DNA of 64,000 bases from Chalciporus piperatus (lineage: Eukaryota; Basidiomycota; Agaricomycetes; Boletales; Boletaceae), in NCBI GenBank assembly GCA_038093975.1, contig JBBPTG010000027.1, positions 1 through 64,000 on the forward strand, read 5' to 3'. This document shows positions 11,575-25,301 of the stretch, piece after piece. The position numbers and the translations under genes were made by a program. The notes under the pieces were generated by a model. That model did not search any database. It worked only from the letters and a program-made list of their open reading frames with translations, and was not told where the DNA came from. Positions within the stretch are counted from its first letter, which is position 1; every line of letters starts with the position of its first letter.

Positions 11575-13845
11575 ATGCCGGAGCATCTTGCACCTCGCAA
11601 GAAGAAGCATGGCGACGAGCCTGTAAGGATTGTATACCATGCTGGGGAGCGGGCGTTCGCGAGGTTATTCAACGGTAAGTCCGAACTCGCCTGGAACGGA
11701 TGCAGAACAGGCATGCCAAACCCCTGTAGAATCGTCCCTCGAGGAGGTCAAAAATGTCGTACGGCGGAAACTCGGCCTCGACAAGAGTACCGCTGTCGTG
11801 CTCAAGCAGATAAAGCCTGGCAAGCTTCTCGATCTGGAAGATGGTAAGACAACGTGCAACAAGAACTATGCAGATGCTGAACGGGGGTGCCTCGGTTGAC
11901 AGATGACGATTTCAAGGCATTCGAGGCTCTTTTGTTGAGTTCACCATCTACGGACATCGAGATTGAAATTACGGTGGCAGCTGTGAGTCGAGTCGCATCT
12001 CGATGATGTTTGGTGTCCTCACAATTCGACCACTTCAGCAATCTTCAGAGCTACAGCCGGAACGGGTGCCGTCTGCAACGGAGCCTGTTGGCGCGTCGAC
12101 GTCCAAACCCACGGAGCCGCAACCCTCGAAGCCTGTTGAAGCTTCGACATCGACAGCGATGACACCCAAACGAAAGCGCGCGGTGTCATCTGGCGATGTC
12201 GCCGCCTCAGGGGCCCCGAAATCTGCGGAGGAGCCCTCTCAGAAGAAGAAGAAGAAGAAGAAGGACGAGGCTAAGAAGACCGTCGGGCCATCTGAACCTC
12301 CAGCCGCATCAACATCGACTTTGCAGACAAGTACAGCGGAACCTGTGAAGGAGAAGCGAAAGAGAGAGAAGAAGGTGAAGGAACCTCAACCAGCTCTGGT
12401 TGTTGATCTCCACGCGAAGAAAGCCTCTGACGACCGGCTTTCACCAGGCTTCCCGACATCGTCTACAGTACTAGCAATGGCACAGCACGCCCTGGCAATC
12501 CTCGAACAGAACGATCAATGGAACTGCCCTGATATGAACCGGATCCCAGAATTAGGACGACAAGGTCGCCAACTTGTGGCCATCACTCATAAACTTTTGT
12601 ACTACCTAATTATGGAATCGCAAAAATTCGGTGGTGAGGTGCTGGAGCATTTCTGGAAACAACTCGGGACCTGTGATGAAAAACTGAAGGAAAACAGTCA
12701 GTCAAAAACTTTAATCACTCAATCGTACAGGCTCACCTTTGTTTGTTGCAGTCGAGAGTCTCAAGGGGGAGGATTTCGTGTCGGCAGGAAAGACTTTCGA
12801 CGTGTTGTTCAGGGGATCAGATCCCCAAACCGTTGACTTCGAGCCTGTGTTAAAGATGGCAGCGGAGTACTTTACTCATCTTGGTGTCGCATGTGAGTGA
12901 AACTGTCCGATCGCATGTAGACGTCTGACGATCCTCAATGCGGCAGTCATGAATCCAGGAGGACGAAAATCCGGGACAGGTACTGAGTTTTCCGTCAGTG
13001 AAATCGTCAATGAGGAGACGGAGAAGCTCCTTGAGCAAGTCAACGAAGAAGGAGATTTTGGAAAACGAAATCAAGAGACCTTGAAGGCACTGGTGGGCGT
13101 ATATTCATCCCGGAGCTATACCATCATCTTTATCGCTGTACCGAGCAGTCATTTAGACGTGATGGGGAATCCTGTCTGTTCACTCGCATGCGATTTAGGC
13201 CTTCCATGAAAAATGTAACCCTTTCTGAACTCGCGCACATTGTTCCAAATTCTGTCCACGACAAGGTTTGCATCGAACTATGGCAATCACCACTTGTTTA
13301 CTCACAACTTTCATTTAGCCAGATGTTCTGACGTGTATAACTATGTTTGCCGGTGCCGACGCAAGAGATGACGTTATGGGCCATCTGGATAAGCCCGGCA
13401 ATGTCATGAATATGCAGCATGATGCTCGTACCACATATGATAACTTGGAGTGGGGAATCGAGGCAAAGGAAGAGGGTCCAGAGGTGCGATTTCATTGATA
13501 CCTCATCATCGTTACTAATCCATTGATTAGGTCAAATACTTCTTTCGAATGGTTCCCGATCCTGATGTTTCCTGCCCGGGGTTCATCGCTTTGAAGGACG
13601 GCGACGAAATTCAATTCGGAAAAGGACTCAAACCCGAGGGGATTCGCAAACCCATCCCGAAATTTTGTAATCTTCATCTGGCTGTCGCTCGAGTTATGAA
13701 GATGAGTGGTGCTACTGACATCATCTTGGAGTGGATGGACCGTGCGGACGACGATGGATATGATCATCTCTTCATTGCCTCCGAAGAGTTTTGTGATGTG
13801 TTGCATGCCAAACTCTTCCTTTCTGGCAGAGCCGTGGTTGCATAG
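11575..13845 (+). CDS. HNH-nuclease-domain protein with ubiquitin/PB1-like N-terminus, copy A
   Basis: Nine exons (11575-11674, 11730-11843, 11903-11982, 12039-12696, 12752-12892, 12947-13092, 13146-13265, 13319-13483, 13531-13845) close in phase to 612 aa. Residues 1 to about 98 look like a small ubiquitin- or PB1-like fold (EPVRIVYHAGERAFARLF, KPGKLLDLEDDDDFKAFEAL). A disordered Lys/Ala/Pro-rich linker follows with nuclear-localisation-like clusters, then a helical region. The C-terminal part is a basidiomycete-type HNH domain: RRDGESC, LAHIVPNSVHDK, GNVMNM and finally LHLAVARVMKMSGA. The third motif histidine is replaced by Arg490 (DARTTYD, against SAHSAYD in copy B), so catalysis may be lost. 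Likely nuclear; role unknown. It lies directly upstream of an AKR gene, and the pair is duplicated. Confidence 0.85.
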
Positions 13846-14242
13846 TTCTCTCCTCTGGGTCGTGTAATTGTTGTATTTCCGAGGAGGGGACGTTCCCGGC
13901 GCTTGCGATCAGCCCATCGTATTATCATTTGTAATTCTTCACATCCACCACACCATAGCCATCGTTGATCCCGTACGGATAATACTAATCGCTCAAGACC
14001 AAGGATCGCTTGAGCGAGTGCTAGTGACGATGGACTTGTTGCTCCAAGTCTCAGAACCATCACTCACAACGGAACAGCGATATGATAATTATACCACGTC
14101 GTTCCGCTCACGAGTCGTTCCGCTCACTCACATGACGTGTGGTCGTCGGGATATATAAATTCATGTATTGAAAGCCACGTTAACTTTGCTCCTTGCGTAG
14201 CTCTTGGCCATCATCGACGACTTTGAAACACCATCAGCAGAA
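13846..14242. other. spacer between HNH copy A and AKR
   Basis: 3' flank of the HNH gene and promoter of the AKR. It contains a direct repeat of CGTTCCGCTCAC (about 14099 and 14117) and TATATAAA at 14152-14159, placed as a TATA box about 90 nt before the AKR start. The whole spacer is repeated after copy B and, inverted, near 53150-53290. Confidence 0.6.
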
Positions 14243-16047
14243 ATGGCCGCTCAAAAGACTATGCCTTATGGTGCGTCTCCCCTCCTCAACATCGCATTCT
14301 TGACTGACCTGTGATGTATGTATAGTCCGATTGGGCAATTCGGGACTGAAAGTCTCCAAGATCATCTTGGGAACCATGCAATATGGTATGACCTGGTATT
14401 CCGCCCGATTTCATTCGTCACCCTAATTGATCAAAAGGTACAAGTGAGTGGCAGGACTGGGTTCTCGGCGAGGAGGAGGCCATCAAGCACATCAAGGTTG
14501 CGTAAGTTACGAACGATGCTCCTTATCTACTTGTGCACTGAACTGGGTGTCAGTTACGATGCAGGCATCAACACCTTTGATACCGCCGACGTAAGTCTCG
14601 ATTCATTCTCACATGTTAACACAGGGCACCACATCCGTTTTTGCTTCCCAATAGATGTACTCCAACGGTGAATCCGAGGTCATCCTTGGGAAGGCCATCA
14701 AGAAGCTGAACCTTCCCCGTGATGAGATCGTGGTCATGACCAAGGTACGCTCTTTTGAGTCGCATCTCGGGGGGATTTTTGGAAATTGGATGTCAGGTGT
14801 ACAACGTCGTTGGTCGCACACCAAGCGAGAAGGTGTTCAAGTCATCAGTTCCCCCCGACCAACTGGGATATGTCAACCAGCGCGGTTTGAGCCGAAAGGT
14901 GTGCTATTTGCGGTCTGTCTGTACGATGAAGCTATTGACACTTTTGTAGCATATCTTCGCATCCATTAAGAAGAGTCTGGAGCGACTTCAGCTTGACTAC
15001 GTGGACGTCCTGCAATGTAAGTCTCCCGTTTGTCTTACATCCATTAGTTTGATCAAACTGTCAAACTGATAATTCTAGGCCACCGTTTTGACAAGGAGAC
15101 GCCCATCGAAGAAACGGTGAGAGACTGCCAAGTGACGCGAGGGATCTGTCTAATGTGATTCGTAGATGCAAGCTTTGCACGATGTTGTCAAGGCTGGTTA
15201 CGTCCGCTACATCGGGATGTCTTCTTGCTGGGCATATCAATGTAAGCCTGGAACTCGATATCTATTACGAACGTGCTGACTCTTCATTCAAGTCCAGGCA
15301 ATGCAAAGTATGCCTTCTCTTTGCGATTTGAAGCGACTGTACACTGATATGAAACCCAGACTATGCCATCGCAAACCACTTGACTCCTTTCATCTCCATG
15401 CAGAACCATCACAGCTTGGTTTACCGTGAGGAGGAGCGGGAGATGTTCCCCACCTTGAAGGTGAGGCTAACAGAACTACTACTGCGCCTCTGAGTCGACT
15501 CCTTTCCCCGCAGATGTTCGGCGTTGGATGCATTCCATGGTCCCCGCTTGCCAGAGGGTTGCTGACTCGTCCCCTTGGCGAGCAAACCCTTCGCGGAAAG
15601 ACTGATGGGTGAGTAACAATTAGACTGTAGATATTCGCATCTAAATACTGTTCGATAGGACTATCAACTCCTACATTCAGAACGAATCTGACAAGGATAT
15701 CATTAACCGGTACGATGCGTTACTACCAGATTCGAATCAGCATTGTTCATCACCATGAATAGCCTTGAAGAGGTCGCCAACAAGAAGGGTGCTAGCATGG
15801 CCCAGATTGCGCTTGCTTGGTCGATGGCCCAGGATGTCGTGACAGCGCCCATCGTCGGAACTACGTCATTGGACAACTTGCTTGATCTCCTCAGTGAGTA
15901 TTTCTCCTACAGAATCGGACCTTGGCAAGTACAGTTCTGATGGAAATAACTCGACTTGTAGAGGCCATCAATATTACTCTCACCCCTGAAGAGCTGAAAT
16001 ACCTCGAGGAGCCATACAGGGCGAAGAACGTAGTTGGTCACAACTAG
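14243..16047 (+). CDS. aldo-keto reductase
   Basis: NAD(P)H-dependent carbonyl reductase with an AKR (beta/alpha)8 barrel, probably cytosolic. Fifteen exons close in phase to 346 aa: 14243-14270, 14326-14385, 14438-14501, 14554-14590, 14655-14744, 14797-14898, 14950-15016, 15079-15116, 15166-15241, 15293-15307, 15360-15460, 15514-15608, 15659-15709, 15763-15893 and 15962-16047. The catalytic tetrad is complete: Asp in NTFDTAD, Tyr in MYSNGESE, Lys in IVVMTK, His in LQCHRFDK. The later part is typical of the group (IGMSSCWAYQ, IPWSPLARGLLTRP, PIVGTTSLDNL). It is closest in style to fungal AKRs annotated as versiconal-hemiacetal-acetate-reductase-like or yeast Csh1-like; the substrate cannot be read from sequence. 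Exon 10 is a 15-nt microexon. Two broken copies exist (18981-19160; 52817-53190). Confidence 0.95.
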
Positions 16048-16406
16048 ATGATAGTGATAACAATAAGTTTGGATGTACGAGTTAGCAGACCGTTCCGTTG
16101 TAACGCTGTTGTTCCGTTTGTGCCATTGTAGGTTTGCCCGCCCAAGAACAGGAAAGCGCAAGGCAGGTGGTCGATTCACTTGGACGATTCACTCACGGTC
16201 AATCAACGGTGTATTCTGACCGGGCCAACTTGAGACACAATCGCAAAATTCTGATCTCGCATCTGCACGGATCTCGTTACTACGAGGAAATCGGAAATTC
16301 GCAGTCCCGCACAGCGTTGGGTCAGCAGGTCGACACACGCGAGGCAGTGACGCCACTGACAATGAGTGGCAAAGTACCCAAGTGCACCAACTCGTCCGTG
16401 CCAAAC
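16048..16406. other. spacer between AKR and HNH copy B
   Basis: 3' flank of the AKR, then unrelated sequence up to about 16360, where homology to the 5' flank of HNH copy A (TGAGTGGCAAAGTACC) resumes. The junction of the tandem duplication therefore lies in or near this spacer. No gene recognised. Confidence 0.5.
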
Positions 16407-18724
16407 ATGCCGGAGAATCTTGCACCAGGCAAGAAGAATCATGGCGACGAGCCTGTGAGGATCGTATACCATGCTGGGGAGCGGACGTTTGCGAGGCTAT
16501 TCAACGGTAAGTCGCTCGCCTGGAACGGATGCAGAACAGGTATGTTAAACCCAAGGCCAAACCCGTGTAGAGTCGTCCCTCGAGGAGGTCAAAAATGTCG
16601 TACGGCGGAAACTCGGCCTCGCTAAGAGTATTGCTATCGTGCTCAAGCAGACAAAGTCTGGCAAGCTTCTCGATCTAGAAGATGGTAAGACAACGTGCAA
16701 CAGGAACTAGGCAGATGCTGAACGGGTTGACAGATGACGATTTCCAGGCATTCGAGGCCTTTTTGTTGAGTTCACCATCTATGGACGTCGAGATTGAAGT
16801 TACGGTGGGAGGCTCTCAGAGTACTGTCTCGCCGCCGGTGGCAGCTGTGAGTCGAGTCGCATCTCGACGGTGTTTGGTGTTCTCACGATTCGACCGCTTC
16901 AGCAATTTCGAGAGCCACAGTCAGAACGGGTGCCGTCTGCAATGGAGCCTGTTGGCGCGTCGACGTCCAAACCCACGGAGCCGCAACCCTCGAAGCCTGT
17001 TGAAGCTTCGACATCGACGGCGATGACACCCAAACGAAAGCGCGCGGTGCCATCTGGCGATGTCGCCACCTCAGGGGCCCCGAAATCTACGGAGGAGCCC
17101 TCTCAGAAGAAGAAGAAGAAGAAGGACGAGGCTAAGAAGACCGTCGGGCCATCTGCAACTCCAGCCGCGTCAACATCGACCGTGAAGTCTCCACGAACAG
17201 AGGTGCAAACAAGTACAGCGGAACCAGTCAAGGAGAAGCGAAAGAGAGAGAAGAAGGTGAAGGAACTTCAACCAGCTCCGGTTGTTGATCTCCACGCGAA
17301 GAAAGCCTCTGACGACCGGCTTACACCAGACTTCCTGACATTGTCTACAGTAACAATGGCACAGCACGCTCTGGCAATCCTCGAACAGAACGATCAATGG
17401 AACTGCCCTGATATGAACCGGATCCCAGAATTAGGACGACAAGGTCGCCAAATTGTGGCTATCACTCATAAACTTTTGTACTACCTAATTATGGAATCGC
17501 AAAAATTCGGTGGTGAGGTGCTGGAGCATTTCTGGAAACAACTCGGGACCTGTGATGAAAAACTGAAGGAAAATAGTCAGTCAAAAACTTTAATCACTCA
17601 ATCGTGCAGGCTCACCTTTGTTTGTCGCAGTCGAAAGTCTCAAGGGGGAGGATTTCGTGTCGGCAGGAAAGACTTTCGACGTGTTGTTCAGGGGATCAGA
17701 TCCCCAAACCGTTGACTTCGAGCCTGTGTTAAAGATGGCAACGGAGTTCTTTGCCCATCTTGGTATCGCGTGTGAGGGAAATTGCCCAATCGCATGTAGA
17801 CGTCTGACGATCATCAATGCGGCAGTCATGAAACCAGGAGGGCGAAAATCCGGGACAAGTACTGACTTTTCCGTCAGTGAAATCGTCAATGAGGAGACGG
17901 ACAAGCTCCTTGAGCAAGTCAAAGAAAAAGGGGGTTTTGGAAAACGAAATCAAGAGACCTTGAAGGCACTGGTGCGCATATATTCATCCCGGAGCTATAC
18001 CATCCTCTATATCACTGCACCGAGCAGTCATTTAGACGTGATGGGGAATTCTGTCTGTTGACTGGCGCGCAGTTTATGCCTTACGATCTTCGTGGATTTA
18101 TACCTGATCTCGCGCATATCATTCCAAACTCTGCACACGGAAAGGTTTGCATCGAACTATTGCAATCACCACTGGTTTCTTCATAACTTTCATTTAGTCA
18201 GACACTCTGAAGTGTATTGCTATGTTCGTCGGTGCCGACGCAAGAGATCGAGTTATGGCCCATCTGAATGGGCCTGGAAATGTCATGAATATGGAGCGCA
18301 GTGCTCATTCCGCATATGATCAATTCATGTGGGGAATCGAGGCACAGGGCGAGGGTCGAGAAGTGCGATTTCATTGATTCCTCATCGTCATTTCTGATCC
18401 AATGATTAGGTCAAATACTTCTTTCGAACGGTTCCCGCCCTGGCCAAGGCCCCGTGGGTCACTTTGAAGGACGGCGATGAAATTCGCTTCGGAACAGGAC
18501 CCAAACCCGAGAAAATTGACAGGCCCATCCCGATTCTTTGTAACCTTCAGCTGGCTGTCGCTCGAGTTATGAGGATGAGTGGTGCTGCTGATATCATCTT
18601 GGAGTGGATGGACCGTGCGGATGACGAATTTGAAGGATGTGATGGTCTCTTCATTGCCTCCGAAGAGTTCTGTGATATGTTGGATGCCAAACTCTTTCTT
18701 TCTGGTAGAGCCATGGTCGCATAG
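16407..18724 (+). CDS. HNH-nuclease-domain protein with ubiquitin/PB1-like N-terminus, copy B
   Basis: Nine exons (16407-16506, 16571-16684, 16734-16846, 16903-17575, 17631-17771, 17826-17971, 18025-18144, 18198-18362, 18410-18724) close in phase to 628 aa, collinear with copy A. Exon 3 carries about 11 extra codons (GSQSTVSPPV) and the linker a short extra piece (VKSPRTEVQ). The N-terminal ubiquitin/PB1-like module, Lys-rich linker and C-terminal HNH domain are all present. HNH elements: RRDGEFCLLTG, LAHIIPNSAHGK, GNVMNM and SAHSAYD with His506 kept, then LQLAVARVMRMSGA. This copy therefore has the complete motif and is the better candidate for an active nuclease. The HNH fold is inferred from motif order and from resemblance to the large HNH protein families of mushrooms; DNA targets and role are unknown. 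Confidence 0.85.
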
Positions 18725-18980
18725 TTCCAATTTCTCTCCTCCGTACCATAGGATTGCTTCCCGCTGTGGGTAGTAGTCGTGTATTGTTGTAATACTTGTA
18801 TTCATCACATCCACCACACCAAAGCTTTCGTTGATCCCATGGTGCTACACGGATAATACTAATCGCTTAAGACCGCGGATCGCTGGAGCGAGCAGTGCTA
18901 GTGCCGATGGACTTGTTGCTCCAATGGTCTCAGAGTCATCACTGACAACGGAACAGCGATATGATTTTTTTTTGACTTTC

Positions 18981-19160
18981 ACCATCGACGACTTTGAAAC
19001 ACCTTCAACATCGCATTCTTGACATGCAATATGGTACGTATGACCTGGTATTCCACCCGATTTCATTCGTCCTAATTGTTAAAGGTAGTCGCTCTCTGAC
19101 GGATGTTCGGCGTTGGATGCATTCCATGCCAGAGGATTGCTGACTCGTCCCCTTGGCCAG
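18981..19160 (+). pseudogene. aldo-keto reductase remnant (unit 2)
   Basis: About 180 bp matching dispersed pieces of the intact AKR in order: leader (CATCGACGACTTTGAAACACC), part of intron 1, the last bases of exon 2 (TGCAATATGG), intron 2, then directly part of exon 12 (GATGTTCGGCGTTGGATGC ... GACTCGTCCCCTTGG). Exons 3-11 and 13-15 are deleted. It cannot encode an enzyme. It shows that the duplicated unit once held both genes. Confidence 0.85.
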
Positions 19161-19379
19161 CGCGTCAACCAGATGATAGAAAAATGAATCCAATTATTAC
19201 CAACATCAAAGACGAAAAGGGCGTAACAATGCTCTAAGTATGAAGTCCACAAACTGATGCAAGATTTCCTGCTTGAAAGCAAGAAGCGAAAACCAAATAC
19301 TCAAAGTAGTTTAAAAGCAAGATATCAGTCTCTGTAGTAACTCCCAGAGATCGTACAGGGCAGGGGGTGTTGCGACCGC

Positions 19380-21310
<1,931 letters not shown>

Positions 21311-23496
21311 TGTACTAGAAGGATGTGAGATGCGATCAGAGCGATGTGGAACGGGTAAAAAGGGCGTACGGAGACTTTGGTATATGTACTGGTTGGGTTG
21401 TGTTGGTGGAGAGGATTTGGGGGTCAGAAGTAACTCGGTTTTGGGTGGACCGTGGTTTATGGTGACGCTTAAGAAACTCTAAGCTGAGATCGATATGATT
21501 GTGGAATGTCGCGGACAAGTCCGAGGTCAAGCCTTGCGCTTCCTCCGGTATGAGTTCACAAATGGATTTACGTTGGATCGCACGGCGCTGGTCGTTCGAC
21601 TCAGCAACGTCGGAATCGAGGGTTCTGGCGTAGCGAGCAAGGGGAGAGGAAGGTGGGGGTGGTGAGCGAGGACGTGAAGGAGAACGCGGTATTTGTGCTC
21701 GCTGGCTCAGTCCCGCAAGTACTGGGTAACTCGTTCGACGGCTGACAGCGCTGATGTATGTTCGCTGGCAATCGGACGAACGTGCTTGCATAAAATCGAT
21801 GAGGGTCCTCTCGCCGGAATCCCCAGGGCGACTCGGAGCAGCCAAGGGATGGCGACAACGTTCCCGTCCGGCTCTTCGTTTTGCTTTTATAAACCATTAC
21901 GCCCAACTTTCTGGCGTCCTTGTACATATCGGGGATCTTTGCCATCAAGAATGCTATGGCAGCGAGTCCCAGTGCCCACTTCGTCCCAAGATTCGCTCGG
22001 TATATTTGCGGTACGTATCTTATCCATCTGTGCGCCATTGTGTGGTGCCTGCTATACTTATTCTCGCCCAGCGCTTCTCCTCTTCCCGCACCCATCCTTG
22101 CTTACCGAACCCTTATCTCCATCAGTTTACATGTAAGGAGCTCCAAGTTCCCATCGCATCCCGACAGGTCAGGACGCGACGTAGCGCTATTCTCCTCCAC
22201 ACCTCTGACGGCGCAATATGTTGTCGAGCGGACACGCTTGCCAAGTTGCTGCGGAATGATGCCGAACTCTAGTCGTAATACACGTTGAATTCTCAGCTCC
22301 ACTTGGACGCCACCCCAATGTGCGTTTCTTGTACAGCGCGCGGAAGCCACGAGGATGCTTGAACCATAACTCTACATGGGTTGAATTAGCCAGCACGCTT
22401 CGCTTCTCTCCATTTGCGCCCCAAATCCAGCCCAATCCCAGAGTCACAGAAGATCCCATTCGACACTCTTCATGTCCGTTAATCTCCCCTGCCGCCCAGC
22501 ATCAGAAGCACACCATCATTGTACCTGTGAACACGCCGAGGGCGATTCACCTCCTCGTATAGACTTCCTTAATTGGCAATGCACAACGCGCTTCAGAACC
22601 CAGATACGCCTCAAAACTATCTGTTCGCCCCCTACTTATCACCCTCCAATCAAGCACTCAAATGGTAGCGCCTGCTCCCTAAAAAGTCTGAACCAAACAG
22701 TCCATGGATGAAGATGTGATCGGTGAGGCGCAAACTAGTGCAAGTATAAGTAGGTATGAGTCTGTCATCGAGCATTCCCGTGTCCTGTCAAAAGTGCCAA
22801 GACTGCTGTCAATGATCCCATCATACCCATAAATAAACCCGCGGAAAGGTCCACTTAACATGACGGTTTTCTCGGACCGTGCTTGATATGTACTCCCTTT
22901 GGGGCGTAAACCCAAGCCAGGGACTGACCTCGACGTTCAACTTCTCGGCCCTGTAGCAACAATGAAACATGTGCTGACTCGGAGAAACTGGGTCTAGCTC
23001 AGGGGCTATGAATCATGTGGTGCCCTGAGTCGAGTGTCTGGACCTTCTTGAACCTGACGCGGACGCCGAGCTGGACAGGACTCTTCAGTTCAGCGTATGA
23101 TAAAACGGTTTTCTTCGACTTGGACAACAGAGATACACAACGTCGATGATCTCCGAACTGTTCGGGCATCCCATGCACTTTGTCATTAATAGTTGAATTG
23201 TGTTTTTAGTATTCTGCCGGCCGCCGAGGTTCCGCACTCGATCCGCTGGAACCTTTGAGACACAGATGAGTTGGACCGCGGGTAAACAATGGGGAAGATA
23301 TTCCACTGTAGTGGAATTGCAATTGATAAAGCGAGCGTATCGTAGCCCTGTGGGTAAATTTGGCAATATGATGACCATATCCTACGGGTGTCCCAACGGA
23401 CGGTAGCGAATGAAAATTAAAACCGACCAGATCCACGATTTCTAGAGAGAGTCCGTAACCCATGTAGCATCGTCCAAGCGTCGCACGTTCTCGACA
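21311..23496. other. long intergenic region, no confident gene
   Basis: About 2.2 kb between UGP1 and the metallophosphoesterase gene. The first few hundred bases must hold the UGP1 promoter. A minus-strand frame at 21336-21845 and another at about 21790-22041 (start MAHRWIRYVPQIY, with a hydrophobic stretch ALGLAAIAFLMAKI) could be exons of a small gene, but I could not find a convincing product or join. From 22300 to 23450 I see only short frames and nothing recognisable. Confidence 0.5.
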
Positions 23497-25301
23497 TTAC
23501 CAGTGCATGACCCACCATGCCGCCACCAAAAATACGCAAACAGGAGGCCATGCTACCGCGCAGACGTCCTCGAAGAACCCGACCATTACCCCAGACTTAT
23601 GCTGGGATATTTGATGATCGGTTCTTGAAAACCAGTCTCCGCACAGTTTGGGCAGCCTGATACGATGTCGCTGTCCTTGGAACGTAAACGTCCAGGTCCA
23701 GGTCCAGGGAGAAGAGTAAGTCCGGCCACGCGGAGATGTGGGATGATCTCGTGACTCGTGGGCGGGCAACGAGGCATTCGACGAGTGAGACAGTAGTATA
23801 TCAGTGGTATCCCGACGATTGTGCTTCTTGCTCCACGTCTGATGTTTCATGCCCCCGCGGACACGGGAGACATTGGCTACAAACAGGGCGATGAGGGAAA
23901 GCACGGCGAGGGGAATGTAAACATTCAAGTAGATTCCCAACTGATCCTGCAGTGTGCAAAGAGCATGCAAAGGAGGGGACACCGGAATTTGGGGGATGCG
24001 ATCCAGTGAAGGTACTGTTGAAGTGAGCGAGAGGAGTTGGAAGCCCGGTCGACGAATTCCCATCGCCATCGAGAGCGACTTGACAGTGATTTCTTGAACT
24101 TTTTCGTTCGACGAAGGGATGGTATGTTCATGTTCGCAATAGTCGTGATCGTCACCACTGCTATCCAGTCAGTGCTATGTTCTGCAGGTGGACTGCCGAC
24201 AAACCTCATAATTAGAGAGGGTCTAAGGTATTCGAGCAAGAACTCTGTTGCTCCGTCCATGAGTGTGTTCTGGTAACCGAGCCCAAGGCCTTGTCGTATT
24301 GACCCTTTCTCTCGCAGGGGACCGCAGGTCGCATCCGAAGGTCGGGCGAGAGGGATATGGGTGAAGAGTATGAGAGGAACATCCGACCTAACAGATGCAG
24401 TCTTCTTCACGAACTCTACAGGACCACCTGAAATAGGAGTCCAGCTCTCAAATGTATGCCCACGTTCAGCGCGCAGCACGTCCTCTTCTATGAGGGAAGG
24501 AGCGTCAATAAACACCAGAGTGTGATTCCCAACTGAATGGCGGTGATTCCGAGGACCAAAGTGAGAGACATATCGCTCGCCAGCCTCAAGAGAGAACGAG
24601 GGGAAATCACCGAGGCTAGAAGATTGATGTGAGTGGGTGGGCATTCTGCAAACCAAAAGGAGACCGACCCTACATCATGATTGCCTGGTAGATAAAAGAC
24701 CGGCAATGGAGAATCACCTGTGCTGAAAATGCTTTGATATCGCGTGTAATAGGCTTCATATCTGAAACGAAACGAAACTTAATTCATACGTGAAAGCACG
24801 CTTTCAGTGGCAGATCCCGAAAACGTACTCGGTGTCCGACATTGCTAATCGGCCGCTGTCCATCATGTCACCTAGAATGGTTTTCTCGGTGCTAATACCA
24901 CACATTGAAGTTCCTGGACAAACCTAGGACCACTAGCGCATCGGGCCGAAGTTGGCGGAACGCAAAATTCCAGTTCTTCCGAAGATTAAGGTCGACCATG
25001 TATTGACTCAGTGCGGAGAGGACTCGTCCACGACCAGGATAGGAATGCCGGTCGATTATTTGTGGATCCGCCATAACAAGTATCCGAGCGATACGTGAAT
25101 TGGGGATGTGAGGCTGAGACAACGACGGTTCTCCGGGGTATTTCGAGAAGTAGGGGGATATGCACGCACCTGGCGGGCATCCGGCCAATGACAGTCGGGT
25201 GAAGCGAATCGGAATGTCCCAAGCTCAAGCCAAAGGACTACCAGAACCCACGCTGTTCGCAAGCCGTGGCGGAGGATACGGTGGTCAATGTTCAACGACA
25301 T
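23497..25301 (-). CDS. Cdc1/Ted1-type membrane metallophosphoesterase
   Basis: Six exons on the minus strand (25170-25301, 24924-25113, 24829-24871, 24669-24761, 24205-24615, 23497-24160) close in phase to 510 aa. An N-terminal membrane anchor (AWVLVVLWLELGTF, residues 17-30) is followed by calcineurin-type phosphoesterase motifs: MADPQI (Asp60), ALVVLGD, LPGNHDV, FTHIPLAR and SSGDDHDYCEHEH. Two further hydrophobic stretches lie near the C-terminus (NVYIPLAVLSLIALFVANV and WPPVCVFLVAAWWVMHW). This architecture is that of Cdc1, Ted1 and mammalian MPPE1/PGAP5, ER or Golgi enzymes that remodel GPI-anchor ethanolamine phosphate. Which of the paralogues it is cannot be settled here. A second family member begins at 63678. 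Confidence 0.93.

Larger units (their letters stand above)
11480..14330 (+). repeat. segmental duplication, unit 1 (HNH gene plus AKR 5' end)
   Basis: Direct repeat of 16350-19160. The homology covers the 5' flank, all nine exons and eight introns of the HNH gene, the intergenic spacer (about 13850-14240, including the words GGATCGCT.GAGCGAG and AACGGAACAGCGATATGAT) and the start of the AKR gene. A third, inverted and decayed copy lies at 52817-55250. Confidence 0.85.
16350..19160 (+). repeat. segmental duplication, unit 2
   Basis: Direct tandem copy of unit 1 (11480-14330 and parts of the AKR). The HNH gene is kept whole; the AKR part has a large internal deletion. Confidence 0.85.

Noticed and set aside
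11480..19160. A bacterial-style defence or mobile intron system based on the HNH domains
   Set aside because: The genes are spliced like host genes, lack intron- or intein-like context, and the HNH type resembles large mushroom gene families. No defence partner is adjacent.
21336..22095. Overlapping minus-strand frames that look protein-like, one with a hydrophobic helix
   Set aside because: They overlap the necessary UGP1 promoter, no clean splice joins them and no family was recognised. Kept only as a note in the region entry.
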